Source of the DNA: Ignelater luminosus | Lineage: Eukaryota; Arthropoda; Insecta; Coleoptera; Elateridae | Reading direction: 5' to 3' | DNA length: 64,000 bases | Assembly (NCBI GenBank): GCA_011009095.1 | Contig: VTPC01008442.1 | Location: 40,752-104,751, forward strand | Shown: positions 50,499 through 63,379 of the stretch, piece by piece | Position numbering within the stretch: position 1 is the first letter of the stretch | Layout: every line of letters begins with the position of its first letter | Notes under the pieces: generated by a model | The model's database searches: none | Told to the model about the DNA's origin: nothing | What the model saw: the letters and a program-made list of their open reading frames with translations, nothing else | Made by a program: the position numbers and the translations under genes

Positions 50499-50999
50499 TA
50501 CAGTGTGACCCCGAATTGATTTCACTACGTATAGGTATAATCGATCAAAAATTTTTGAATCTCGTTTTGATGTAAAAAAAGTATTCTGTATAAGTTTAAT
50601 GTAAGTTTCTAATAAAGTATTGCATTCAAAAAAAGAAAATACACAACAATTACTCAATTTGAATTTGTTTTCTGTAGTTACAACGCAAGAATACAAATCA
50701 AATACTGATTTAGTCAAAGTAATCCGATATTTGTGAAATTCTGCATATAGTCAAAATTTCATATTCTGAACAACTTTCCTAAATAACATTTTGCCATATT
50801 ATTAACAGAAATGGCACTTTGCTGCAACGTAAAATGGTTTTTTCTCAATTGTCATGACCGTCTTGGATTTTAAAAACTAAAAATGTGGTTGAAATTTTTT
50901 TTTAGACCAAGCAGGGCGGTATCCCAAAACATCAAAACGAGATTCAGAAACTTTTGATCAATTGTACCTGTAGTGAAGTCAATCCGGGGACACACTGTA
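50499..50999. mobile_element. MITE with ~75-bp TIRs, TA-flanked
   Basis: CAGTGTGACCCCGAATTGAT at 50501 is mirrored at the right end (50978-50997, reverse complement CAGTGTGTCCCCGGATTGAC). The similarity continues inward through TTCACTAC, GATCAAAA and GAATCTCGTTTTGATG for about 75 bases per arm. TA flanks both ends (50499-50500 and 50998-50999), so it is a Tc1/mariner-type non-autonomous element of 497 bp. The interior is AT-rich and non-coding. A minus-strand frame at 50424-50717 crosses the left end and is not a gene. Confidence 0.88.
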
Positions 51000-53900
51000 T
51001 ATGCAGCAAAATAATCTAAAATATGGACCAATTTCTATGCAGTCTTATATGCAAGATATGCAAATTATAAGTCCTAAGAATAGCCTTTAAATGTAAGGCG
51101 ACACAAAAAAACCTAAAAAATGTTTATTTTGCAGATCTTACGTGCTAAGTTTTGCAACAAAAACATTTTGGTATTGGTCTTAAGTAACTGTATTCCGCAC
51201 TTTAGTCATTACAAATTGCAATGACAAGAGTGTGTAGGGTTGTAGTAGCATAAGTGTGCAATTGTGAAGCCTAAGGCTTAGTATTTCAATGTTTGCTTGA
51301 CTTTAATTAAAGCTTTATTGCCATGGATGCAATTATAAAAGTGGCATGCAGCAGTTACATCTATGGAATTAAAGATCTAGCTTTTTAGCAATGATTAAAA
51401 TACTGGGATTTAAAAATCTCTTTTGTTTAGGAAGATCTGTTATTAAATTGCTTTTCACTATTCAAGTATTTCTCATTAGATAGGTACCGATGAAAATACT
51501 ATCGAATGTCCAATCAAATAATTGCTTTGGAGCTAAGATTGTTTACTGTTTATCAAGATTTCTTCATGCCAAAGCTAATAATGGTTTCTGAAGACCAAAG
51601 GAAAAGAAAAGAGAAAATCTACTCATTGTATTATTTTATCAAATAATGACCTTAAATAAACAAACTGATTACCGCACTAGTCTAAACTATCTTGCTGCGC
51701 AATTTTTTTTGACTATGATGCCATTAAAACACCATATTGAAACTTTGCCGGTTTATTGTTAATAAAGGTCGAGAACTTGAAGATGTAGTCATATACCCAA
51801 TCTCGAAAGTGTTCGCATACTATGTAGTCAACGTAAAGTGAGTGCATGCTTGCTTCTGCTCTCATCAAGTGAGTGTAACGGTGACTAGAGATACGAACTA
51901 TGGCTAAATTTTCAAGTTTTCAATATGTATGGAATATCCATGATCTTTTTAAAAATTTATTAAGCAACCCTTTCAGGGAAACTCAAATTCAAAATTAATG
52001 ACATCTTGATCTTAAATTTTCTAGATATATGTAGGTTATGTCATATCATATGAAGAATTTTTCAACTTTCAAATGACGCAAGGTACAATATCCTCTTTTT
52101 ATTAGAACCCGAGATATGGCTGTTTCGAGTTACCGAGAGAGGAAAATGTTTAGCAACTCTAAACTCTGTACCTTTAAAACCAGACATCGAAAAAATTTTA
52201 GAAAACCAATTTTTGCAGAATCAATGTATTAATAACATTATAAAAAAATGCGTATTCCGAACCAACCTTTCGAGACGTTTTGAGTTTATTGACCCTAATA
52301 GGCTACAAGTAGTAACAACAATAATTCCTATCTGAAATATTGACGAGCATATTTTTATTGAAGTTTAACATGTTTTTGTTTTTTTGGAAACTATTGAAAG
52401 ACAGCTTTTTGCATCGTTTTCCATTTTTGATGGTAAGATTATTACAATTATTTTACAAGAGTATGAGCACACCATCGTACTGAGTTTGAATGATTATGTG
52501 GCAATACTTTACATTTAAATTAAACGGATTGCTCACTATTTTACTTTAAGTTAATAATTTGACGATACATATTAAAAAATAAGCCTAGTAAAATTAAATA
52601 ATACGGTCTTTAGTCATAGTAGTACACTTTTTAATTGTTAAACTATAGCATTGCAGAATGGACATGTATTTCTATAGAGGACTCTCGTAAATTATTCGTT
52701 ACACATTTACAATTTAATTCATTTGTTTTCTTTGTTTAAAAAGCTATGATAAAAGTATATACTCGATGTATTTTTACGATGCTTTAAAGTGCACACCCTA
52801 ATTTTATTGAACTAATGTATTAGAGCTGCTTAGAAACATTGTTAGTACGTAAATCTTCTAATAAATCTTCAAAGAAACGACTTTAAACTTGACACACACC
52901 ATAGGTAATTCACTGTCATTTAAAATATTATTTATTTATCACTAATGTTTTTAATAATCACATTAAACATCCACAATAAACGCACTAGTAGAAGCAGTCA
53001 TGTAACAAATCGGAATATGACGTCAAAGCAATTGATTCGCGAAAAAATAGGTCAGCTTTATATTTTAATTAAATTCGTTAATTACTCAAATTTTAATGCA
53101 AAATGCTTCAATATAATATCTTTGATGTAGATTCTAATGTTTACTTGCCCTATGTTTCTTCCGAAATGGTGTTTAGCTTTCTTTTGTTTTTCTTTTTAGA
53201 GAAAAAAGTCAACAAAAAAAAAATTAATTTAAAAGTTTTTACTTTGACCTTTTTTCACCATATTTAATCGGTCAGTTGGAGAGCACGCATTATAAAATTT
53301 TCTTTAACACGTTTTTGATCTGTGATAAACCTTCAGATATCAAAACAAAACACGATAGTTTTCTTTTTCGTACAACTAAATCGCCTATACAGCCAAAACT
53401 TTTGTCAAAAAGGCTTAATCAAATTTTGTTTAAATCCACAAGTTTATTCAAGTTTCCTTGTCGACCGACGTCGCGGCGGTGTGGAATATTTGCGTGTTTT
53501 TATTCTGTCACTTCTAATGAATTGACTATTTTTGACTGTATTTAATCTAAGATATTTCAGAACACCTACTAAAACTCTCTAATTAGCAACTTAAAAGTTT
53601 CTTTTGGTGATTTGCATTTAAAAATGATATTTAAAAGTAAAATAAGCAAGTGAAGTAGAACGGAAATTGAAAATTTTATAAAATGAAATTTATTTAATTT
53701 AGATGCAATTTGTATAAAGAAATTACTAAGGAAAAGTTCGCAACTTTATTTTAAACACAAGTTTTAGGAAGATATTTCATAATTGAATATACAGTACATC
53801 TATATATATTGTGTTACCGTGTTAAACCGATTTCACCTTCAAACTGATGTAGATAAAAGGAATTTTTGTTGTTTATAGTTTTAAATACCTGACGGATTTT

Positions 53901-54756
53901 AAAATCCGCGCATGTCTCCATTCGACAAAGCTTCCACTTCGCGGTTGCAAACCAGAAATCTGTGTCATCATCAAAGGTGATTTTGTTATCAAACGATGTA
54001 CATGCGCATCTCCTCTTGAAGACCTGTAATTTATAAATTAAAAAGGGAGAACGCTTTTATATTAAATATTCAAGCCCCACCACGTTGTTTATTTTACGTT
54101 TTTAATTATTTTTGTATTTAAATAAGCATCTTCAAATTTAGAAAGTAATTACAACTAATTGAGAAAGAGACCGGTAAAAAATAACCCAAGGGAACATTTA
54201 GATATTTCACGTCTTAGAAACCAAGTTAAACTGAAATTAGACACATTTTCGTTTGATATAAAAAATTGTTTGGTTTTCCATTTCCTTGAAGACAGCCGCG
54301 GGCTTATTAAAACCAGAAAGGGACTTTGTGAGTCCTGAACGTGGATTTCATATTTATGGATTCTGACTTTGATATGTAATTCATTGATGGAAGCTTTTTT
54401 CAAGTTTCACGAAAGCTGGGTTTGATTTCTTAACGACCTTTACTAAATCCTTGACCTTTACGTTTATCTAGATATTTGTCACAATTTCTAACTAAAAGTT
54501 TATTAGGATGTGATGGGGTTTCTACTTAAAAGAGAAATCAAAATTATTATAACATTTTGCTTGCTTAGCACAAGTAATGTTGCAGCAGTAGATAGAAAGT
54601 GTGAAACTTTGAAAATCTGATTAGTGAGCCGTTCAATAAATAGTATTTGTTGAAAACTAATACTTCAGGTTATAAACGCATTTTGATTATACGACCTTTA
54701 AAAACACGAAAAAGTATGAATTACAAAAGCAAAAACTAATTGATATACGTAGATTA
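51000..54756. other. No gene recognised
   Basis: AT-rich sequence with a few GC-richer patches (about 53450-53490 and 53890-54010). Overlapping frames at 53276-53545 and 53322-53525 and a minus frame at 54155-54403 show no domain. Nothing supported. Confidence 0.5.
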
Positions 54757-55530
54757 TATACAGGGTGATCATTTTAAAACTTCCCACCTAAAATAACTTT
54801 TAATTAGTAAAATTATCAAAAATAACTGAAACTTGTCTATTTTGTTTTGGAGGGGGACATTTAATAACCTACTCTAGTCAGTTGGGAAACTTTCACCCTT
54901 CCCCCCCAACCGCCCCCTTCCAAAAGTTTTAAATGGCACTAGCCTATGTGTGATACATCATTTTAAAGGGTATAAAATTTTCAATCTTTTACATAAACGA
55001 AAATTAAAATCGGCCCAGGTGGTCGTGAACTAGAGATAAAAATGTATTTAATTTAATCAATACATTTCTGTCTAGTTCACGAATGGCTGCGCCAATTTTA
55101 ATTTTTTTTTTATGTAAAAGATTGAAGTTTTATACCCTTTAAAATGATACATTACACATGGTGTAATGTTTTTTAAAAGTTTTACATTAATAAAAATTAA
55201 AATTAGCCCAGTCGTTCGTGAATTAGAGACAGAAATGTGTTGATTGAATTAAATACATTTCTGGCTCTAATTCACATATTTAATTCTCTTCCATGTAAAA
55301 GATTGGGAATTTTTGTACCCTTTAAAATGATATATTACACATGGGGTAGTGCCATTTAAAATTTTGGGGAGGGGGCGGTTAGGGGAAAGGTGGAAGTCTC
55401 CCAAATGACTAAAGTAGCTTAGTAAATGTCCCCCTCAAAAACACAATCGACGCGTTTTAGCGATTTCTGATAATTTTACTAATTAAAGAATTATTCAAGG
55501 TGGGAGGTTTTAAAATAATCACCCTGTATA
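54757..55530. mobile_element. Nested-palindrome foldback/MITE, ~770 bp
   Basis: The ends are inverted repeats beginning TATACAGGGTGAT at 54757 and, inverted, at 55530, followed by ATTTTAAAAC and TCCCACCT. Moving inward, a GGAGGGGGACATTTA block and a C-rich run (54897-54916) are mirrored at 55368-55432. The centre contains four copies of a ~95-base module in alternating orientation (starting near 54945, 55040, 55140 and 55240), each with an AAAAGATTG- or ACATTAATAA-like part, a GCCCAG/CTGCGC part and a GTGAA(C/T)TAGAGA(T/C)A part. No open frame. It can fold as one long hairpin or as two shorter ones. Confidence 0.88.
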
Positions 55531-57270
55531 TTGCAAAACGAGAGGTCTTAGCTTTAGATAGTTTTATTTTGTAGAGTGGATCAGTTTGCTACCAGCTTTC
55601 TCTTTTGATTTTCCCGATATTGTTGATCAAAATACAAGTTTTCTGCGGGGTAGCATGGTGGGGCCCTTGTTGTTAATTAGAAACCAATTGTAAATGTTCA
55701 AAGTTCCCTACGTACAAAGCACATACTAATAGTGTATAAATAACAACATGGCCGAATATAACTGAAGCGGTATCTTCTACTGGATAAGTTAAGCATTGTT
55801 TGTGTATTTATGTTAAAGGCGACCACAACATTTGATTAGTCTAATGTTATTGAATTTATTGAACTATCTACCACTACTTAGGTTGTAGCTAATTCTCTGT
55901 ACAAAAATGTCTATCTAAACAACCTATATACAGTGCCTTTGTTTTATTTTCAACACTTGACTAATCTTGTTTTATATTTGTCTTAAATAGCCTTTTTGTG
56001 CACAGATTGTTGACTTTTAAATTTTCTAAACTGTACTTCTCGAATAAAAGTGTATTGGTAAAAAAATGTTATGTTCAGCAGAGTTGCTGACTCTTGCAAA
56101 AAAGCTTACAAAGAAACATGTTTTCTGCAAATCCATCACTGCGAAACTCTTACAGTTGAATCAGTGTAACAAAACCTTTTGTCTGTAGTATTGTTAGGTG
56201 TTATTCAAGATTATCCAGGATAATTCGAGTTTTCTAACTCCTTACTAAAAACTTATCAGACACCTGATGTAGTATCACTGGAAAAACATTGCCAAATTTG
56301 TTTTGGAAATTATAACTATATTTAAAAGTTAGTAGCACCGAAATATCTAGGGTTCTAAGCTCCTGCAAACCATTTACGTAATTAGAGAACCTTTTTGAAA
56401 ATTGTTCTTACGAGCACTAGTTTACAGATGTTTTAATGTTGAGGCATATTAATATTCAGGCTTGCCTGTAGCCAAAGTTGACTAAACAGCTAGCTAACAG
56501 CATAGTTTAAGTGTGTACTGATTTCAGGAATTAAAACTTTTCAAAGCCAATTTTGGCTTTGTAAATATTTATTGCTGCTGATATGTAAATTGACCAGCAG
56601 CTGCAGTTTCAGCTTTTTTATTTACCCAATTAGTAGTTCCATGAATTACAATTTTGAACCTCTAACTCTTGCTCTAACAATTTGGGTTTTAGTCGTGGGA
56701 AAAAAACTATCAAAGTGAATTCTGATATTTTGTAAAAAACTTTTACCTCTATGAAGATCACTCCCGTAACCTTGTAAAATTTGAAACTTTAAGATTAAAG
56801 GCAGCGTAGGCCTATAGTACTTTTTATAATCAGGCGATAACTTTAAAATAAAAGTCCAACCGTCTTAGTTTTCTGTTTTCTCTTGAGAAGGTTATTTGGT
56901 TTCTTGTATTGTATTAATGAGTATAATCGAACGATTTTACTCAACTAATCTAATCTTCCTTGCTTGGTATCCGGTTTGCTTTTACAAAGATTTTAAGATA
57001 ATGAGGTTTTATTCAACCGATCTCGTTTTTGAAAGAGATTACTTCAAATTTGCAGTTGAGAAAAGCCCATAATCTGTCTGCTTTTTAAATCTTAGCAAGT
57101 ACCTTTAGTTCTGGTTCCAGTTAGTTCCCGGTAGTTCAGAGTCCTTGTAAGACTGTAGATTTTCTTAGTCTAGGATGTGACTAACAGCGTCGTACCAACA
57201 GGGTTTTTTGGGTTATGTGGTTCCCGGATCAGATATTCCACAATCCAAAAAATACATAGTAGGTACGTAA
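55531..57270. other. No gene recognised, AT-rich
   Basis: Non-coding AT-rich DNA between two inverted-repeat elements. Nothing recognised. Confidence 0.55.
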
Positions 57271-57563
57271 TATAGAGCGATCAAAAAGAAATTTATCGCC
57301 GTCGCCTTTGAAATAAAAAACGTACGCCAGTGCTTTAATATATTTGTAATTTAATAAATGACTATATTGACTGTCAGATTTTTAGGTTACTTTTTGAGAA
57401 TCCTTTAAACATCAACATTAAAAAGAGAACACATTACAAAATTAATAAGAGTTGTAATTAACCTTGACAGTTAATAAGTTCACATCACTCTTAATATAAG
57501 CCCTACGTTTTTTTTATTGCAAAGGTGACTGCAATAAGGTTTCTTTTTGATCGCTCTGTATAT
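57271..57563. mobile_element. MITE with ~60-bp TIRs, ~290 bp
   Basis: The left end TATAGAGCGATCAAAAAGAA (57271) and the inverted right end (TATACAGAGCGATCAAAAAG, from 57563) agree apart from two bases. They continue inward through TTAT.GC.GTC.CCTTTG and AATAAAAAACGTA, about 60 bases per arm. TATA flanks suggest TA target choice. The interior is non-coding. It is likely a non-autonomous Tc1/mariner-type element. Confidence 0.82.
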
Positions 57564-57910
57564 TCGGTAGGCTAATCAACAATATAGACGTCCATGAAAA
57601 AACTTTAAACTCAGGTTTATGATAGTATTGCTACTCCACTATTTGCGTGTACGAAAAAAATCAATAGCGTCAGATGCAATTAAGATTTGTAAAGGTGTCT
57701 TGATTTATTCTCATACCTATAAGTCTAATATTAATAAAATTAGTAGTATTTTGTTTAATAAGCTGGTTTTAGACTAAATCACCATTTAAGGTCAACTAAC
57801 TCAACCCAGACGTCGACTTTACATTATTTAATAAGAACGACTTGGGGAAACTATGGAATAGTATGACCCTGGTTTAAAGCCTACGTTTGGTAATATTATC
57901 TTATTATTAT
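57564..57910. repeat. Flank with dispersed repeat shared with 34.2 kb
   Basis: Bases 57855-57910 (containing TTTGGTAATATTATCTTATT) match 34150-34200 over about 50 bases with a few changes and small gaps. The earlier copy lies inside the TIR element at 33482-34445, so this may be a fragment of the same family, or a shared retroelement tail with TTA repeats. It stops just before the reverse transcriptase remnant. Confidence 0.45.
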
Positions 57911-57924
57911 CTTTTAATTTATTG

Positions 57925-58690
57925 CAAGCTTGAGAGACCTAAACGGCTACAAAATGGGAAACAAGCAAATAAAATTAGTATGTTATGCAAATGATGCTGT
58001 AATAATAACAAGCTCAAAAAATGATCTTCAACAACTAATATATAAATTCCATTTGAGATCAAAAAGATGTAACATGTGTATATCCACGGGAAAAACCAAA
58101 TCAATTGGTGATATGTAAAAAACCACGTTGATTTAAATTAGAGATTAATGGTGCCATGATAGAGCAAGTAACGTCTTTTAACTACTTAGTCATCGAGATC
58201 TGTACAAAAAAGTAAGACAACAAGTAATGAAAGGTGCGCGAATATTGGGGTACTTAGAAGACATCACATGGAGAAACAAATATTTCGGTCTAGAGAGTAA
58301 AACTAAGATATACAAGACAATTGTAAGATCTATCTTATGCTATACAGCAGAAATTCGCGCCGATACAAAAGAAATTAAACAACTAATGTCCACTACAAAA
58401 ATAAATATATTAAGAGCAATAACTGGTATATATAGAGCCGACCGAGTACGAAATGAACAAGTGAGAGAGCAATGCAAAATAACTGACACTGCATGATTTG
58501 TAAAACAGAAATTTTTGGAATGAACATGTCAACAGAGCCAGTGATAACCGACTAATCAAAATAGCGAGAGACAGAAGATCACAAGGAACCTGAGACATAG
58601 GAAGACCGAGGAAAAGATGGATGGAGAGTTAGCAGTCATCTTTTATCAGTACACCATGGCCAAGTGCGAAGAAAAACAGACTTGAGTCTA
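57925..58690 (+). pseudogene. Non-LTR reverse transcriptase remnant (RTE-like?)
   Basis: Back half of a non-LTR reverse transcriptase. GYKMGNKQIKLVCYANDAVI holds the polymerase site as YAND (57984-57995) where active enzymes have YADD, so the second element of the site is altered. It is followed by STGKTKS, then near 58227-58490 an ARILGYLEDITWRNKYF block, TKIYKTIVRSILCYTAEIR and a run ending RNEQVREQCKI. The end has IARDRRSQG and GRPRKRW (58600-58620), the common C-terminal motif of these insect elements. Several stops and frame changes. Clade is uncertain; RTE-like is my best reading. No endonuclease or 3' tail seen. Confidence 0.82.
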
Positions 58691-58800
58691 CAATAAACGT
58701 AGAAGATGAAAACCTTATCTATTAGCTAATTGAAAAAGATAAAAGTTTTGCTGCATTCAGAATTTCATAATCATGTTAATTCTTCAATAAGATACGAGGG

Positions 58801-58987
58801 TACAGGGTGTTCCATTTAAAAAAATTTATTTTTCAAATCGTTGCTCCTTTGTTTTTTACTGATAGTATTTTATCCTAAACTAATAAAAAGAAAACAAGGA
58901 GTTATCAAACCCAAGTTTTTGGATTTTATGAAAAACTTAATTCTGACAAATTTAATAAGTGTGTAATGAAAAATCAGTCACACTGTA
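58801..58987. mobile_element. Short MITE, related to the 33.5-kb element
   Basis: The left end TACAGGGTGTTCCATTTAAA (58801) and the inverted right end (TACAGTGTGACTGATTTTTC, from 58987) are imperfect inverted repeats next to TA. The right 60 bases match the right end of the element at 33482-34445: AGTGTGTAAT, an A-run, CACACTGTATATT. An inner hairpin joins CTCCTTTGTTTT (58851) and AAAACAAGGAG (about 58892). Non-coding. Confidence 0.6.
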
Positions 58988-58989
58988 TA

Positions 58990-61900
58990 TTAATAATGAA
59001 TAACAAAATAATATTTAATAACTACTGAAGTTTTAAATCTTGATAGCGTTAGTATAAACATTCAATCTGAACGTTAGACAAGTAAAAATAAGAACCCTTC
59101 AAATTTAAATTAAATTACTTAAACTTCAGATAACAAGGATTAAGGCCAACATCTTGGCCTACAAGCAATTCCTTTGTGGTAATTTTCGTATAACCGAGTT
59201 ATTGTAAACTGTCTCTGTCCTACACCATCAGCGCCACCTAAGATTAAGTAACTTTGTAAAATAATTTTTCCCTAAGGCTAATCTCTTAGGAATCTATCAT
59301 GTGACTTTTCATTTTCTCTGTAGTTTGCGCAACCAGCAGCGCTGGCCTAATAGACAATGAAAATAAGTTTATCTCAAACTAAAATAGAAATAAGAAACTG
59401 AGAAATGAATAAAAGAAAATCTTAGATAAAACAAGTTTGTAACGATAGTTTGTAGCATTTATAGTTATAATAATATTCACAACTGTTTGAAACAAGTCTA
59501 GTTGGATTTCTTTGAAATTCTTTGCTAAAAAGTTTTTAGCCACTTTGACCCCTACCTTTGAAGCTATTTACTACAAACTTTCTCAAATTACTTTTTCATC
59601 TACGTGTTTCAAACATGTTGAATATTTGAAAGTATTAAATAAAATCAACTTCTAGTTTTCAGAAATATTGAGAAGTAATATTCCTTATTTGTATGTTTAA
59701 TCTTAAATTATTCAGATCCACGCTGACCTTCCTGAAAGCAATTTCATTTAAAACTTTCCGGTTCTAAACAAGAATTTTTATCCAAAAAAATTCATACTTT
59801 GAAGAGTATATGAAATCATTCGATATTTATTCAAAACCAATATCCGAATGATACTGAATAAAGAATGTGTTTGAAAGTTTCATAAGAAAAGTTGTATATC
59901 TCTCTGGGATAAAAAAGACAAAAACAATAAATGTCGTGTATATTTCATATTCTTGTTGTCTTTCAGGAGGATACCCGGTTAATATATGGACTTATTTTAC
60001 ATGCAAAGCTCGATGTCTCACTTAATAGGTAGCGCTTTAGTGGTTTTGCACGATATATCGACGCAACGAACAGAATTGAAATTTTAAGTCGTTTCCAAAA
60101 TTAATTTATTTATGCTGGAAAGTAAATCAATCATTTCCTAATGCTCCAGGAAGGGTTTAATGAGTAACGAGAAACGAATTACAAATAACAGGAAAAACTC
60201 TAAATTTAATTGAATTTTCTTGTAATACTGAAAAATAGAAGTTTGTTGCGTTCAAATGTTGTGTATTCAATATCACAAAAAACAAATCAATAGAATTATT
60301 ATATAATTTTAATGTCAGTTTTATGTAAATGAACTTAGTTTATTCAAACTTTTAGCTTTTATAGTCGTGCACAAAGCAGAATTTAATTGAGGTTTGTTTT
60401 ACTCTTTGTTCGTGCTGGAGTAGTTATTTACAAAAGTAAATTTTGTTATTTACTTATAACTTATCTTGCAACCGTACCTAAATAAATACGTTTTAAGCAA
60501 AGTTTCAAGGAATCAGTAATTAATTACATATATTTCATTTTGGAAAAGGAAAATGGTAGTATTTTCTAATTTGAATTCTAGAAATATTTTATTTCTTATT
60601 GAAAGTTATCACGTTTAACTTGTTAAGAAATGGATACTTTAGCCTTCTAATAGAGACAAAAATTATTGTTCATATAAGTCTTATTCAGATAGATAATTTT
60701 CCATAAGGATTCTATAAAAAGTAATTTTGGTCTATTCTTTCCACACTCTTAAAAGTTAGGAAAAAATTAATTTTTATATAAATAAGCAGGAAGTTTAATT
60801 TCCAATTTCTGGATGTATTTTACAATCCCTCAAGAGACTGAGCAAAGCTTCACTTAAAACTGACAAACATATTTGATATTGACAAATAGCTTGTAATAGA
60901 ATTAATTAACAGCACTTGAATGCCTAGTTCTAGGGTATACCTAAATGCCAATAAATACATAAATAAACCAACTCGAAATTCTACACAATTTAGTTGAATC
61001 TAGTTCATTGGAAAAGTAATGCACACTTTACACTTCTACTTCCTGTTATTTAGAAAGAACTTAGCTGATATTTTTTGTATCACTAAGAACGTCTGATAAA
61101 TAAAAAAATTCTTACGCTTCAGTATCGTTTTACGAAAACATGGTAGGCACTGCTTTGTATTACATCACCGTAAGAAATTGGATTGTATAACCGGTAAGAA
61201 AAGACATCTACAGTAGAACTTATTTCAGTGTTCTACAATACATGATATTCAGATATATAGCAAGTATTAATTAATCTCCTATACAATTCATCTTCATCTC
61301 GATATGGGAAATAAATTCCATAATGCTGATGAGTCAGCTGAATCAGTTTTTCCCAAGCTTATGATCTTCTAAGCAAAATTTTTATTTAGCATGAATCACG
61401 ATCACACTTCTATAACCTGAAAGAAACAAAGATCAGTAGAATAGAATAATGAGATTCAAAAATCGGATTTGCCAAAAAGCTTTTGACCGCAATTATTTGC
61501 ATTTCAAAAGATGTCGTAATGAATATTATCAACAAAGCGAAAACAAAATTTGGAAAAGGCCAAGAAAAACAGTGAAATACTTCCTTTTCCTGAACTGGAA
61601 AGAAAAAGTAAGAACAATTTCACCAAACCAAGAATCTTGGCTGTAAAAAAAAGTTTTTAAGAAAAAAACAAGTTTCCCAAAAGGCATCGTACCGTTTAAA
61701 GCCAGTCTAAATGAGGATGACCTTTAATTAATAAACAGTACACTTTATTTCGTTTAAGTGTTTTTTTCTTAATTTGAATATTCGACATTAATTGTGGAAA
61801 CAGAAAGTAAAACAATGTTTTATTAAAGTTTAGTTAGTGTTAATGACTGCAATTAGTTGTTGTTGCTATAAAAATTCTCAAGCGTTATTTCAATTTTTGC

Positions 61901-63379
61901 CCATAGCATAAGGCTTCCAAGGTGCTAATCTGGTGCTCTTAAAATCTAATTCTTTTTAGAGCAATCTTCTACGTTAGAAAGTGAAGGAGACATAGAACAA
62001 AGCTATTAAAAGGGTTTCCCAATCATAAACCAACACCAAGAAATCAATGGTGAAAGACACTGGTAGATACCCAAATGGTTTACGGAAAGTTTGAGCGAAT
62101 CTAAACATGTAAAATGTAAAAAGAAATGGATCAATAGTTTGCACAACAATACGCAAAATATCTGCGTAGATTTTGTTTATTAAAAAAGTATTTTGTGATT
62201 ATGCGTGGAAAAGTTGATATAATTATCAGCGAGACGGAGGATTTGCTGACCCAGGACTCAGAAGCCCCTAAGGACTATTCGACTTGCAAGTGTTTGAACT
62301 CCTACAAGATTCTAAGTACTGACAGAACCACGAGCGCCTATAAATACATCAGGATCACAAACGCAGTTTAAAACTCTCACGCGGGAGCAAACAGATTTGG
62401 GTGGCAACACGTCTACCTTTAAAAAGTGCTAACTGGATGTGGTTTCGATTTTGGGAACTTTTGGTCAAAAATTTTCGGCTAAGCATAAACAATGTTCATT
62501 TGCTTGTTTATTCGAATGAGTGTTTTTGACTTTGATATGATTTTTCTGAGGTCAACGATGAATTCATCTTTCCATCTATAGATGTCTCCAGAATTTTTAT
62601 AGGGTACTGTACACCTTTACCAACTGTATGCAATATGAAAAGCTTGACTCCATGTTCAGTTCCTAACGCAAATTTCAAAGTCGAGAACTGGATTGAGATA
62701 ATCAACATACTATGGAGGAAGTAGTACAAAATGGCGATTTAACCTTTTAAGTGTCATACTCAATAATACCAGTAAACAACCTTTTCTATTTTATTGTAAC
62801 CTCAATATCTAACGATGGTGCAAACTGTAGACAGACAGAACGTCAAATCAAAAATATTTTAGATTTATAGAGAAAAAAGCTATCTTACAGTGGATTATTC
62901 ATTTTTCAATACCTCCAAGTATAAACGAGCAAATAAAGAAAACAAAAACAAAAAATTTTTTTCTAGCGTTTTTCTTTTCAAAACAGTATCGACTAATGCT
63001 ATAATTTTATTCTTTAACCAAATTTGCATTTCTTGATCCTGACAGTCTCAACGATGTGGTTTGGATTTGAGACATTTTGCCAGTTTGAATAACCTTGAGT
63101 GTCGTTTCCTTATAACTTTGTGCCATTTAAAGAAAAATAGTTGATCATCGAATCTATGAAGCAGTGGGGCTTACGCTGCATTTTGCAACGGCATTTTAGG
63201 AATTTCATTACTCTTTTTTAGTTCATTCATCTCCTTCCTCTGAGATCACTTCAATACACTCAGCGATTAGACAGGTTTCTGTTGTAGTTCTCTGTTCTAA
63301 ATTTACCACAGAGAAATCTTCACTACCAGCTTTTTAATAGAACTGTTTTTAATCAATACTGCTCAAGCCTACTTCATTA
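58990..63379. other. No gene recognised, AT-rich
   Basis: AT-rich sequence. A basic 65-codon frame at 61449-61646 vaguely recalls retroelement linker sequence but has no diagnostic motif. GC-richer patches near 62230-62420 are unrecognised. Confidence 0.5.

Noticed and set aside
61324-61352. CTGATGAGTCAGCTGA, resembling a hammerhead core
   Set aside because: No GAAA segment follows at the needed place, and stems I and III cannot be drawn.
61449-61646. Basic 65-codon frame possibly from a non-LTR element
   Set aside because: It lacks any endonuclease or reverse transcriptase motif, so too weak to call.
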